Position numbers and translations under genes: made by a program
Source of the DNA: JAEUJM01 sp044221555
GTDB taxonomy: Bacteria > Actinomycetota > Acidimicrobiia > Acidimicrobiales > DATDAH01
Reading direction: 5' to 3'
Length of the DNA stretch: 64,000 nucleotides
Assembly (NCBI GenBank): GCA_044221555.1
Contig: JBGAOY010000001.1
Location: 868,001 to 932,000, forward strand
The notes under the pieces: model-generated
The model's database searches: none
What the model was told of the DNA's origin: nothing
What the model saw: only the letters and a program-made list of their open reading frames with translations
Shown: piece after piece, positions 48,576 to 58,565 of the stretch
Position numbering within the stretch: position 1 is the first letter of the stretch
Layout of the letters: every line of letters starts with the position of its first letter

Positions 48576-48733
48576 GGGCGGCGAGTGTACGGCCTCCTGG
48601 TCGGGTGCCCGGTGACCGGACCTCTGGTGCTGGCCGCGCTGGCGTGTCCCCGACGGAACGGAGCCACGGCCGGGACGGCACGGCCCGTCGCTCCGCGCCG
48701 CCGCCACCGACGGGCGGTGGCCGTGACCGGCGC

Positions 48734-49933
48734 TCACCCGCGCGGGCGCCCGGGCGCGAGGAGCCCCATCAGCAGGTCGTTCAGGGCCGGTGCCGCCACC
48801 GCGGTGTCGTGACGGGCCCGCACGTCGGCGGCCAAGCGCTCCCCCATCCGGCGGCGGCGCTCGGGGTCGTCGAGCAGCGCCATCACCTCGCCGGCCATGG
48901 CCTCGACGTCGAGCGCGGGAACCACCACGCCGTTCTCGCCGTCGAGCAGCTCGGCCATGCCGCCGTTGTCGAAGGCCACGACCGGGGTGCCCACCACACC
49001 TGCCTCGAGGCACACCAAGGGGTACGGGTCCTCTCGGGACGTCAGCACCAGCACGTCGAACATGCGGTACCAATCCACCGCGTGGTCCTGCTCCCCCACG
49101 AAGTGGACCGTGGCCTCCAGGCCCGCCTCGGCCAGATCGTGCTCGAGGCGCTCGATCTCCAGGTGGGCCGGGCCGCCGCCGACCCACACGAGATGCACGG
49201 GGGTCGGGTGGCGCTCCAGGCGTCGTGCCAACTGCAGGAAGAGGTCGGTGCCCTTGCGCCACTCCTGGGTGCCGGCGGCGCCGACCACTGCGGCCCCGTC
49301 GGGGATGGCGAGGGCGCGACGCAGCTCCGCGGCCGGGCTCCGAGCCGGTGCCGCGACCGAGTCGGTGTCGATGAACTCGTAGTGGCGGCTGACCTTCGCG
49401 GGGTCGACGCCCTCGTTGGCCACGAGGTTGTCCCGGACCCGATCGGCGACGGCCACGAAGTGGTCGGTGGCCGCGATCCAGCGACGGCGCTCGGCCTCGT
49501 CGGGCAGGGCGAAGGCGATCGCCATCGCCAGTTCGTGCACGTGCGACACCACCAGCCCGTCGACGGCCGGCAGATGAGGCAGGCAGTGGGCGCTCTCGGC
49601 GCAGTTGAGCCAGTACAGGTCGAAGCCCGTGAGCTCGCGCAGGCGGGGGCGCAGGCGGGCGCTCCGCAGCCGCCGGGCCACGCCGCCGAGCCCCACCACC
49701 GGGAGGTTGCGCTCGAGCAACTCCACCCTGCTCCCGCGGTCGAAGCGTCCGGCCACGTGCACGGGCGCCACCTCGCGGAAGGCGGGCTCGAGGGGCCCGT
49801 CCCGCCACAGCAGCACCTCGGCGTCCACCTCGCCGTGGTCGGCCAGCCAGCGCAGGAACGACAGCAGCACCGCGGGCGCACCGGTGCGGGTGGCCTGGTG
49901 GGACACGAACAGCACACGCGGCCGGCTGGTCAC
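48734..49933 (-). CDS. Array glycosyltransferase A2 (GT-B, GT4-like)
   Basis: 399 residues from GTG 49933. RVLFVSHQATRTGAPAVLLS, DLYWLNCAESAHCLPHLP, SHVHELAMAIAFALP, FVAVADRVRDNLVANEG, RHYEFIDTD, AAGTQEWRKGTDLFLQLARR, LTSREDPYPLVCLEAGVVGT and FDNGGMAELLDGENGVVVP. Complete active-site set. The start overlaps the A1 stop by four bases. Confidence 0.85.
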   Translation of the reverse strand: MTSRPRVLFVSHQATRTGAPAVLLSFLRWLADHGEVDAEVLLWRDGPLEPAFREVAPVHVAGRFDRGSRVELLERNLPVVGLGGVARRLRSARLRPRLRELTGFDLYWLNCAESAHCLPHLPAVDGLVVSHVHELAMAIAFALPDEAERRRWIAATDHFVAVADRVRDNLVANEGVDPAKVSRHYEFIDTDSVAAPARSPAAELRRALAIPDGAAVVGAAGTQEWRKGTDLFLQLARRLERHPTPVHLVWVGGGPAHLEIERLEHDLAEAGLEATVHFVGEQDHAVDWYRMFDVLVLTSREDPYPLVCLEAGVVGTPVVAFDNGGMAELLDGENGVVVPALDVEAMAGEVMALLDDPERRRRMGERLAADVRARHDTAVAAPALNDLLMGLLAPGRPRG

Positions 49934-51135
49934 GACAGCACCGCCTCGACCTCGTCCCACCAGCGGGGGGCACCCACCGAGACGTCGAAGGCGTCGTAGA
50001 CGCGGGTGCGGGCACGGGCGCCCATCTCGGCCGCCGCGCCCGGGTCGGCCGCCCAGCGGGCGACCTGGCCCGCCATGGCGTCGATGTCGAGGAACCGCAC
50101 CGCGACCCCTTCATCCGGGCCGAACACCTCACCCAGGCACGTGTTGTCGAACGACAGCACCGGCGTGCCGGCGCGGGCCGCCTCGAGACAGACCAGCGGC
50201 AGCGCGTCCTCGCGTGAGGTGAGGGCGAACGCGTCGAACATCGCGAACGGCTCCGTGAGGTCCTGCTGGGGCCCGATGAAGTGCACCGTGTCGGCGAGGG
50301 CGGCCGAGTGCAGGTCGTGGGCCAGCGGCGCGAATTTGACGCCTTCGACGGGGCCTCCGATCCACACCAGGTGGACGGGCCGGCCGGTCGTCTCGGCGGT
50401 GTGGTGGCGCAGGGCCACCCCGAGCCGGATGAACAGGTCGGGGGCCTTGCGCCAGGCCGTCGGGCCGCAGCCACCGACCACGAAGGCGTCCGCAGGGATG
50501 CCGAGCCGACGCCGCAGCGCGGTGCCGTCGAGGGCGGCCGGCCGGGGGTCGCCGTTGATCTCGCGCCGTACGTCGATGAACTCGTGGCCCACGTGGACAC
50601 GGTCGCGATCCACCCCGGGTCGCCGCAGCAGGTTCTCGGCGATGCCGTCGGCGCCGGCCAGGAAGAGGTCGGTGCGGGCCAGCAGGGCCCGCCAGTCGTC
50701 GGGTGCGAGCGCATCGAGCACCTGATCGAGCTCGTGGACCGCGGTGATCGTCCGCGTCCCGGGCTGTGGCGCCAACCCCTGGAGCACGGGGGCGCTGGCC
50801 ACGCTGTTCAGCCACACCAGATCGTGGTGGCCAGCGCGGGCCAGCAGGGCGCGCATCCGCAGGCGGCTCGCCCGTTGCGACAGCCCGGGCATCCCGACCT
50901 TGCGCAACCCGAGCGCGGCGACCTCGGTGGGCGTCCAGCGCTCGAACGGCGCGAGGACCTGCACCGGGGCCAGCGCACGGAAGTCGTCCTCGAGGGGACC
51001 ACCGCGGAGCAGCAGCACCTCGACCTCGACCGCGCCCGGGCGGTGCTCGGCCACCCAGCGGAGGAAGTGGATCAACATCGCGGGCGCCCCGGTGCGGGAC
51101 GCGTCGTGAGAGACCGCGAGGAGGCGAGGGGGCAT
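49930..51135 (-). CDS. Array glycosyltransferase A1 (GT-B, GT4-like)
   Basis: 401 residues, first of the array, starting 11 bp after the oxidoreductase stop. RLLAVSHDASRTGAPAMLIH, DLVWLNSVASAPVLQGLAP, TAVHELDQVLDALAPDDW, VGHEFIDVRREI, GCGPTAWRKAPDLFIRLGVA, LTSREDALPLVCLEAARAGT and FDNTCLGEVFGPDEGVAVR. DAL replaces DPF in the acidic loop, otherwise typical. It ends with VSVGAPRWWDEVEAVL, the AP-containing C-terminal signature shared by most active members. Confidence 0.85.
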   Translation of the reverse strand: MPPRLLAVSHDASRTGAPAMLIHFLRWVAEHRPGAVEVEVLLLRGGPLEDDFRALAPVQVLAPFERWTPTEVAALGLRKVGMPGLSQRASRLRMRALLARAGHHDLVWLNSVASAPVLQGLAPQPGTRTITAVHELDQVLDALAPDDWRALLARTDLFLAGADGIAENLLRRPGVDRDRVHVGHEFIDVRREINGDPRPAALDGTALRRRLGIPADAFVVGGCGPTAWRKAPDLFIRLGVALRHHTAETTGRPVHLVWIGGPVEGVKFAPLAHDLHSAALADTVHFIGPQQDLTEPFAMFDAFALTSREDALPLVCLEAARAGTPVLSFDNTCLGEVFGPDEGVAVRFLDIDAMAGQVARWAADPGAAAEMGARARTRVYDAFDVSVGAPRWWDEVEAVLS

Positions 51136-51146
51136 AGCGGACCGCT

Positions 51147-53270
51147 CTACGGTGCGAACAGGGCCGGGTCGGCGGCGGCCCCTGTCGTGAGCGACGCCAC
51201 CGCCGCGAGGATCGTGGCGGTGGTGTGGAACGCGGCCTCGGTGTCGAAGTCCTGGCCCTCGGTCACCGCCCGCCGGAAGGCCGTGAGCAGTTCGGCATGA
51301 CCCTTGCCCGGCCGGGTGAGGCGCACCTCCCGGCCCTCGATCACCACCTCGTGGTAGTCGTCGATGAGCGCGGACCGGCCCCCGCCGAGCACCTCGACCC
51401 GCTCCTTGGCCATCCCCGGCGTGCCGCCGGTGGTGTAGACGATGGCGGCGAGGGAGTCGTCGGCGTAGCGGATGGTGAGGACGAGGTCCTCGGCCAGCAA
51501 CAGCTCGGTGCCCCCCACCGATGCCGCGGCGCTGACCGAGACCGCGTCGTGCCCCACGATGGCGGCACAGGTGTCGACGAAGTGGCACACCTCGCCCATG
51601 AGGCGGCCGCCGTGGCGGCGATCGGCGTACCAGTGCCCCGGAGGCGTGGCCTCGGCCGCGATCCGGTAGGTGACGGCCAGGGGCGAGCCGCGGGACGCGA
51701 AGGCGTCGCGCACGGCGACCACGGCCTCCGAGTGGCGACGGTTGAACCCCACCGCGAGCCGGCCCTCCCCGGCCCGCCAGGCCGACGCCACTGCGTCGAG
51801 CTCGTCCTCGTCGAGCGCCAGCGGCTTCTCGCAGAACACGTGCTTGCCGGCGCCGAGTGCCCGCACCGCCAGGCCGGCGTGGGTGTCGTGCGGCGTCGCC
51901 AGCAACACGATGTCGGCATCGTCCGACACCAGGGCCTCGTCGGTGCCGACCTGGCGGGCGCCGAGCCGCTCGGCCAGGCGCTCGGCCGAGACCCCGGCGG
52001 CGGACGCCACGAGCGACACGTCGATGCCGGAATCGGCGAGCGCGGGCACGAGGGTGGCCTTGGCGTAGTTGCCCGCGCCGATCAGCGCGGCCCGGGGCTC
52101 GCCCACGGAGCGCACGCCGGCGGTCCGCGACACCCGGCTGCCCGCCGGTGCCGCGTCGGCCTCGGGGTAGACCAGCTGGATCGCCAACGGGGCGGCGACC
52201 CGGTCGTCGAGCACGGCGTAGGCCGCCTCGGCCTCGGCCACCGGGAACGTGTGGGTGATCAGGTCGGCGACCTCGAGCGTGCCCGCAGCCAACAGGTCGA
52301 CGAAGGTCTCGAGGTTGCGACGGGCGGTCCACGGCACGTACCCGACCGGGTACTCGACCGCGGCGTCCTCGAACAGGGGGTCGTAGCGCCCCGCGCCGTA
52401 GCTGCGGGCGACCCGCAGCGTCAGCTCCTTGTCGTAGAGCGCCGCCCGCGCCAGTGTGACCGGCACGTCGCCCACCAGGACGATGGTGGCGCGGTCACGG
52501 GCCAGCTGAGGCGCCCTCGCCAACGGCTCGGGCGACCGCGACGCCGCGGTGACGAGCACCGCGTCGACGCCTCGGCCGCGGGCCCAGTCGACGACGGCAT
52601 CGGTGGTGGTGTCGCCGGCATCGACCAACGCGAGGTCGACCGAGGGCTCGTGGCGCTCGAGGGCGGTCGGCGACGCTTCGATGGCCACCACCTCGCAGCC
52701 GCTGGCTCGAGCCAGGCGGGCGGTGATGCGACCGAGCAGGCCCAGGCCGATGACGCACACGCGACCGCCCGGGCCCACCTCCGCGAGTCGGAGCGCGTTG
52801 AGCGCCACGCACCCGAGCGCACCGAACGCGGCCTCGGCGGGATCGACGCCGTGGGGCAGGGCCACCGCCAGCGGGGCGGCCACCACCTGCAGCTCGCCGT
52901 GGCCGGCGCCGGCTGCCGCCACCAGGTCGCCCACGGCCAGCCCCGAGGCCCACTCGCCCACCTCGACCACTCGCCCGGCCGACGAGTACCCGAGGGGCAT
53001 GTCCTGGTCGAGGCGCTCCCGGACCGACCGCACGGTGCGCCGCACACCCTCGGCGCGCGCCCGCCGGATGACCTTGCGGGCCAGGTCGGGCCGAGCCCTG
53101 GCCTTGGCCACGAGCGAGGACGAGGCCAGGTGGCGGACGGCCCGCTCGGTGCCCGCCGACACCACCGAGTGCGTGGGCGCGACGAGCACCTCCGTGGGCC
53201 CGATGACCGGTCGGGGGAGCTCGACGACCCGGAGGCGCCCGTCACGGACGGACTGCACCACCTGCCTCAT
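51147..53270 (-). CDS. Bidomain oxidoreductase: zinc-type alcohol dehydrogenase fused to Gfo/Idh/MocA
   Basis: 707 residues. The N-terminal half (about 1-370) is a medium-chain dehydrogenase: PTHSVVSAGTERAV, PLGYSSAGRVVEVGEWASG, AAFGALGCVALNALRLAEVG, VCVIGLGLLGRITARLAR. The C-terminal half (about 390-707) is a Gfo/Idh/MocA oxidoreductase: AALIGAGNYAKATLVPAL, TPHDTHAGLAVRALGAGKHV, FCEKPLALDEDEL, GRLMGEVCHFVDTCAAI. This pairing recurs in polysaccharide clusters, probably to oxidise and re-reduce a nucleotide sugar. It is probably the second gene of the long minus-strand operon. Its start is reached through two tiny overlapping ORFs. Confidence 0.85.
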   Translation of the reverse strand: MRQVVQSVRDGRLRVVELPRPVIGPTEVLVAPTHSVVSAGTERAVRHLASSSLVAKARARPDLARKVIRRARAEGVRRTVRSVRERLDQDMPLGYSSAGRVVEVGEWASGLAVGDLVAAAGAGHGELQVVAAPLAVALPHGVDPAEAAFGALGCVALNALRLAEVGPGGRVCVIGLGLLGRITARLARASGCEVVAIEASPTALERHEPSVDLALVDAGDTTTDAVVDWARGRGVDAVLVTAASRSPEPLARAPQLARDRATIVLVGDVPVTLARAALYDKELTLRVARSYGAGRYDPLFEDAAVEYPVGYVPWTARRNLETFVDLLAAGTLEVADLITHTFPVAEAEAAYAVLDDRVAAPLAIQLVYPEADAAPAGSRVSRTAGVRSVGEPRAALIGAGNYAKATLVPALADSGIDVSLVASAAGVSAERLAERLGARQVGTDEALVSDDADIVLLATPHDTHAGLAVRALGAGKHVFCEKPLALDEDELDAVASAWRAGEGRLAVGFNRRHSEAVVAVRDAFASRGSPLAVTYRIAAEATPPGHWYADRRHGGRLMGEVCHFVDTCAAIVGHDAVSVSAAASVGGTELLLAEDLVLTIRYADDSLAAIVYTTGGTPGMAKERVEVLGGGRSALIDDYHEVVIEGREVRLTRPGKGHAELLTAFRRAVTEGQDFDTEAAFHTTATILAAVASLTTGAAADPALFAP

Positions 53271-53310
53271 CGGCGCAGCACCCGGCTCATCGGCGCAACA
53301 CCCGGCTCAT
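53267..53310 (-). repeat. 20-bp tandem repeat making two coupled 7-residue mini-ORFs
   Basis: On the minus strand, two copies of a 20-bp unit lie between the methyltransferase stop and the oxidoreductase start. Each makes ATG-AGC-CGG-GTG-(T/C)TG-CGC-CGA-TGA (MSRVLRR). Each TGA overlaps the next ATG, the last being the oxidoreductase ATG at 53270. The methyltransferase itself ends MVLRR with the same bases. Confidence 0.75.
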
Positions 53311-54194
53311 CGGCGCAACACCATTGCCGTCTGCACGTGGAACGCCTCGGGGCGCCGCTCCAGGATCTCGAACCACTGCCCCCAGACCCGCTCGAGGTAG
53401 GCCTCGCTGTAGAACACCTGGGCCGACCCGGGGCGGCGGTTGAGCACGGCGACGTCGAAGCCCGTGCCCAGCGACCCGTCGCGGGCCTCCAGCTCGTCGA
53501 GCCCGACCCGGAGCTGGGGGCTCTCGCCCGTGCGGCGGATGGCCTCGACCGTGGCCTCGTCGTAGACCGTCAGGTAGGCGAGCCCGCCCGGGACCAGCAC
53601 CCGCCGCAGCTCGAGGATCCACGCGTCGGCCAGCTCGCTGATGTGGGGGACGACCGAGCACGCGTACACGAGGTCGAACGTCGCGTCGGGGAACGGCAGG
53701 TGCGGCGCGGTGGTGCAGGTGGCCACCCGCAGGGACGGCGGAAGGTGACCCCGGCACCACGCCACCCGGCCGGCGTCGAGGTCGACGCCCCAGACCTCGG
53801 GGTCCCCGGCCATCCCGGCGAACCACCGCAGCACCCGCCCGAAGCCACAGCCGAACTCGAGGACACGGTGACCGGCGCCGAGCTCGAGGCCGTGGCGGGC
53901 GGCCGTCTCCCGAATGGCGTTCGCGTGCATCTCGCCGCTCTGCAGGTAGGCGGCGGGATCCGACTCCTCCTCGAGCTCCCAGGAGTCGGGGTCGGGCAGC
54001 GGCCAGTCGGCTGGGCCGCCGGCGCGCGTCGCCGCCACCGGCGGGCGCAGCACGAACGAGTCCTCGTCGGGCCGCAGCGGTCGGCTGCGGCAGGCGATCG
54101 AGCGGTCGTCGGCCAGACCCCGCTCGAGGCCGCGCTTCAGGCTGCGCACGCCCCGCGCCCGTGCGCCGGCCCACCGATCCATGCCCCGGATCAT
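53307..54194 (-). CDS. SAM-dependent methyltransferase
   Basis: 295 residues from ATG 54194; ATG 54182, four codons later, is also possible. A basic N-terminal region of about 90 residues precedes motif I, VLEFGCGFGRVLRWFAG, then VDLDAGRVAWCRGHLP, LPFPDATFDLVYACSVVPHI and LRRVLVPGGLAYLTVYDEA. It is a class I methyltransferase of the type found in glycan clusters, where it could methylate a terminal sugar and cap the chain. It is the first gene of the long minus-strand unit and is divergent from the UDP-GlcNAc epimerase; the 69-bp spacer holds the start signals of both. Confidence 0.8.
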   Translation of the reverse strand: MIRGMDRWAGARARGVRSLKRGLERGLADDRSIACRSRPLRPDEDSFVLRPPVAATRAGGPADWPLPDPDSWELEEESDPAAYLQSGEMHANAIRETAARHGLELGAGHRVLEFGCGFGRVLRWFAGMAGDPEVWGVDLDAGRVAWCRGHLPPSLRVATCTTAPHLPFPDATFDLVYACSVVPHISELADAWILELRRVLVPGGLAYLTVYDEATVEAIRRTGESPQLRVGLDELEARDGSLGTGFDVAVLNRRPGSAQVFYSEAYLERVWGQWFEILERRPEAFHVQTAMVLRR

Positions 54195-54263
54195 CGCACG
54201 GCAGTGTCCCGGACCGTGACACCCGGCCGGTGCGGGCCGGTCGGGGCACTAGCGTCCCCGGCC

Positions 54264-55355
54264 GTGCATGCCGTGTGTGTCGCCGCCGCGCGGCCCAACT
54301 TCATGAAGGTGAAGCCGGTGCTCGACGCGCTCGAGGCCGCCGGTGCCGAGACGAGCCTGGTGCACGCGGGCCAGCACTACGACGCCGACGTGAACGACGT
54401 CTTCTTCACCGACCTCGGCCTGCGGACCCCGGATCACCACCTCGGGTCGGGGTCCGGCTCGCAGGCCACCCAGACCGCTCGGGTCATGACCGCGTTCGAG
54501 CCGCTGCTCGACCGCCTCCGCCCCGACGTGGTGGTCGTGGTGGGTGACGTCACCGCCACCCTCGCGGTCGCGCTGGTGACCGCCAAGTCCGACGCACGGT
54601 TGGCCCACGTGGAGGCGGGCCTGCGCAGCGGCAACCGCACCATGCCGGAGGAGATCAACCGGATCGTCGTCGACCGCGTCAGCGACGTGCTCTTCGCCCC
54701 GTCCCCCGACGCCGTCGCCCACCTGCGCTCGGAGGGGGTGCCCGACGCGGCCGTCCATCTGGTGGGCAACGTGATGGTGGACACGTTGCTGGCCAACCTG
54801 GAACGGGCCCGGGCCCGGACCACCCTCGCGGACCTGGGGCTCGCGCCGGGCGAGTACGGGGTGGTGACGCTGCACCGGCCCGCCAACGTGGACGACCCGT
54901 CCGTGCTGGCGGGGCTGTTGCGTGCGCTCGGGCAGGTGGCCAGGGAGTGCCCGCTGGTGTTCCCGGTCCACCCCCGCACCCGCGCCGCCCTCGACGGCCA
55001 CGTGCTGCCCGAGGGCCTGCGCCCCGTGCCCGCCCTCGGCTACCTCGACTTCCTCGCGCTCGAGGCCGGCGCCCGCGTGGTGCTCACCGACTCGGGCGGC
55101 CTGCAGGAGGAGACCACCGTGCTCGGCGTGCCCTGCCTGACGCTCCGGGAGGAGACCGAGCGCCCCATCACGGTCAGCGAGGGCACGAACGTGGTGGTCG
55201 GACGCGACCCCGAACGCATCGTGGCCGCCGCCCGCACCGCGCTCGGGCAGGCGGTGACACCACCAACTCCCCACCCACCAGCCCCGGCGCGCCGCCCCGA
55301 GGGTTGGGACGGCCACGCCGCCGACCGGATCGCCGCCGTGCTCTGCCGCCGCTGA
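54264..55355 (+). CDS. wecB: UDP-N-acetylglucosamine 2-epimerase (non-hydrolysing, WecB type)
   Basis: 363 residues from GTG. AAARPNFMKVKPVLDAL opens the protein, with HAGQHYDADVNDVFFTDLGL, VVGDVTATLAVALVTAKSD, HVEAGLRSGNRTMPEEINR (catalytic region), GVVTLHRPANVDDPSVLAG, and VLTDSGGLQEETTVLGVPCL with the conserved SGG-x-EE. It interconverts UDP-GlcNAc and UDP-ManNAc. UDP-ManNAc can feed the dehydrogenase at 5362 (to UDP-ManNAcA). The length and ARPN head favour the non-hydrolysing form; a hydrolysing NeuC role is less likely. TAGCGT (54250-54255) lies 8 nt upstream of the GTG. Confidence 0.87.
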   Translation: MHAVCVAAARPNFMKVKPVLDALEAAGAETSLVHAGQHYDADVNDVFFTDLGLRTPDHHLGSGSGSQATQTARVMTAFEPLLDRLRPDVVVVVGDVTATLAVALVTAKSDARLAHVEAGLRSGNRTMPEEINRIVVDRVSDVLFAPSPDAVAHLRSEGVPDAAVHLVGNVMVDTLLANLERARARTTLADLGLAPGEYGVVTLHRPANVDDPSVLAGLLRALGQVARECPLVFPVHPRTRAALDGHVLPEGLRPVPALGYLDFLALEAGARVVLTDSGGLQEETTVLGVPCLTLREETERPITVSEGTNVVVGRDPERIVAAARTALGQAVTPPTPHPPAPARRPEGWDGHAADRIAAVLCRR

Positions 55356-55417
55356 GACCGCCGGTGCCGACCGACCGTGCCCGACGACCGCCGGTGCCGT
55401 CTACGCTGACCACGCCC

Positions 55418-56521
<1,104 letters not shown>

Positions 56522-56532
56522 CAGCGCGCTTC

Positions 56533-56615
56533 TCTTCCCACTCGGCCGAACCCAGCGCCGTACGACGGCCTCGGTCACGAGGGTGGGGTTGCGGCCGACC
56601 GGGCAGTGGGGAAGA
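56533..56615. terminator. Long imperfect hairpin between convergent aminotransferase and dehydratase genes
   Basis: TCTTCCCACTCGGCCGAACCC (56533-56553) pairs, with bulges, with the stretch 56586-56615 that contains GGGTTGCGGCCG and AGTGGGGAAGA. It occupies most of the 118-bp spacer and would stop transcription from both sides. Confidence 0.6.
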
Positions 56616-56639
56616 ACCGTCCCAGAGGACGAGTCCCTC

Positions 56640-58565
56640 CTAGTTCGACTCGGTCCTCGGCCGGAGCCCACCGGTCGCGCACAGCGCCGCGAGCCGGGCG
56701 ATCAGCTCGTCGCCGTCGACCTCGAGCAGGTCGTCGATGACGGACGCGTCGACGGGATCGACGTCGACCTGCGAGATGAGCGGGTGGGCGCTGGCCGACG
56801 GTCGCTCGTTGTCACCGATGAGCACCTCATGCAGCTTCTCGCCGGGCCGGAGGCCGGTGTACACGACCTCGATGGGGCGATCGGAGCGGGCCGCCATCCG
56901 GGCCGCGATGTCGGCGATGCGGACCGGGTCGCCCATGTCGAGCACCAGGGCCTCCCCGCCCCGGCCGATGGCACCGGCCTGGATGATCAGCTGCACCGCC
57001 TCCTCCACGGTCATGAAGTAGCGGGTGACGTCCGGGTGGGTGACCGTGATGGGCCCTCCGGCGCGGACCTGGGCCTCGAACACACCCATGGCCGAGCCCC
57101 GGCTGTGCAACACGTTGCCGAAACGGACCGACAGGAAGTTGCCCGACGACCGCTGTGACGCCGAGGCGGTGAGACGCTCGGCGATCCGCTTGGTGTACCC
57201 GAGCACGCTGCAGGGGTCGGCGGCCTTGTCGGTGGACACGTTGACGAAGCGCTCGACGCCGTGGGCCAGCGCCACCTCCAGGAGGCTGTAGGTGCCGATG
57301 ACGTTGGTCTTCACCGCCTCGGACGGATGGCGCTCGAGCAGGCTGAGGTGCTTCAGCGCAGCAGCGTGGAACACCACCTCGGGACGGTGCTCGGCGAACA
57401 CGCTCTCCATCCGGGGGCCGTCACGGAGGTCGGCCACCACCAGGTTGGGCGAGTCGAGCAGCGCCCGTCCCTCGATCGACAGCTGCACCGCGTGCAGCGC
57501 CGACTCGTCGCGGTCGAGCATCACCAGTTGCGCCGGGGCGAAGAGGTAGAGCTGCGCGCACAGCTCGCTGCCGATCGAGCCGCCGGCCCCGGTGACCAGC
57601 ACCCGCCGGCCGGTGATGTAGCTCGAGATCGACGAGACGTCGGTGTCGATCTCGTGACGGCCGAGCAGGTCCGACTCGCTGATCGGGCGGATGTCGCCGA
57701 CGCCGACATCGCCGCCGAACAGCTCACGCACCGGAGGCAGGACCATCACCTCGAGGCCCGCCTCCACCGCCAGCTCGGAGAGCTCGGCGATGAGCCCGGC
57801 GCCGGCGCTGGGGATGGCGATCACCATCGCGGAGGCGTCGAAGGTGCGGGCCACGTCGGCCATGCGGCTGCGATCACCGCTGACGGGCACGCCGTTGATG
57901 CGGAGGTGCTGCTTGTACGGGTGGTCGTCGAGCAGGGCCACCGGCAGGTACGGGCTCGACGGGTTGCGCAGCATGGCGTTGATCACCTGCAGGCCGCCCT
58001 CACCGGCGCCGAACACCAGCACCCGCACCGCGGTGTCCTCGGAGGGGCGCATGCGCTTCTCGAGCACGAGGCGCCACGTGTACCGGGCGCCGGCCATCAA
58101 CAACAGCGCCAGGCAGCCGGCCAGGATGGTGGCACTCACCGGGATCAGGTAGTCGAACAGGAACCGGTTGACGAACGCGATCGACACGGTGGCCACCACC
58201 ACGCACCGCGTGAGCGCGGCCACCTCCTCGAAGCTGCCGAACCGCCACCGGCCGAGGTACAGGCCACCGGCGGTTCCCACCACGACGTGGATGACGATGG
58301 CGATCGGGATGAGCAGGAAGAGGCGGGTCCAGACGATCTGGGTGTACTCGAGGTCGTAGCGCAGCAGGGTGGCCAGCACGATGGCCACCGCCCAGGACAC
58401 GGCGTCGAGGCCGGCCTGGAAGCCGAACCGGTGACGGATGAGCAGGCGCCACCGCGACGCGGCGTCGGGCGTCTCGTTCGTCTCCGTCGGTGAGGTCAAC
58501 GCCCGCCGTCCCGCTGCAACCACACGCCCCTTGGGTCGAATCGAATCCGGTGAAGTGTGCCGCAC
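56640..58565 (-). CDS. Membrane-bound nucleotide-sugar dehydratase (FlaA1/CapD/PglF family)
   Basis: 641 residues from GTG 58565 (GTG 58523, 14 codons later, is an alternative). Four hydrophobic segments fall at about 50-175 (AVSWAVAIVLATLLRY, LFLLIPIAIVIHVVVG), then a CoA-binding-like Rossmann domain (VLVFGAGEGGLQVINAML). The SDR domain starts near 320: VLVTGAGGSIGSELCAQLYL, FHAAALKHLSLLERHPSEA, and STDKAADPCSVLGYTKR, the Thr-Asp-Lys variant of the active site. It would be a UDP-GlcNAc 4,6-dehydratase in the inner membrane, making the 4-keto-6-deoxy sugar for the DegT enzyme. Length and layout match PglF. Confidence 0.9.
   Translation of the reverse strand: MRHTSPDSIRPKGRVVAAGRRALTSPTETNETPDAASRWRLLIRHRFGFQAGLDAVSWAVAIVLATLLRYDLEYTQIVWTRLFLLIPIAIVIHVVVGTAGGLYLGRWRFGSFEEVAALTRCVVVATVSIAFVNRFLFDYLIPVSATILAGCLALLLMAGARYTWRLVLEKRMRPSEDTAVRVLVFGAGEGGLQVINAMLRNPSSPYLPVALLDDHPYKQHLRINGVPVSGDRSRMADVARTFDASAMVIAIPSAGAGLIAELSELAVEAGLEVMVLPPVRELFGGDVGVGDIRPISESDLLGRHEIDTDVSSISSYITGRRVLVTGAGGSIGSELCAQLYLFAPAQLVMLDRDESALHAVQLSIEGRALLDSPNLVVADLRDGPRMESVFAEHRPEVVFHAAALKHLSLLERHPSEAVKTNVIGTYSLLEVALAHGVERFVNVSTDKAADPCSVLGYTKRIAERLTASASQRSSGNFLSVRFGNVLHSRGSAMGVFEAQVRAGGPITVTHPDVTRYFMTVEEAVQLIIQAGAIGRGGEALVLDMGDPVRIADIAARMAARSDRPIEVVYTGLRPGEKLHEVLIGDNERPSASAHPLISQVDVDPVDASVIDDLLEVDGDELIARLAALCATGGLRPRTESN

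Noticed and set aside
48576..48733. Possible small gene in the 158-bp gap of the array
   Set aside because: No frame with a start signal or plausible composition; no family resemblance.
48576..50714. Upstream extension of A3 through A2 and A1
   Set aside because: Out-of-frame reading of A1 and A2; homology to the array begins only at GTG 48575.
51225..54263. Apparent 1000-residue extension before the UDP-GlcNAc 2-epimerase
   Set aside because: It is antisense to the oxidoreductase and methyltransferase. The epimerase starts at GTG 54264, where homology and the promoter-like hexamer begin.
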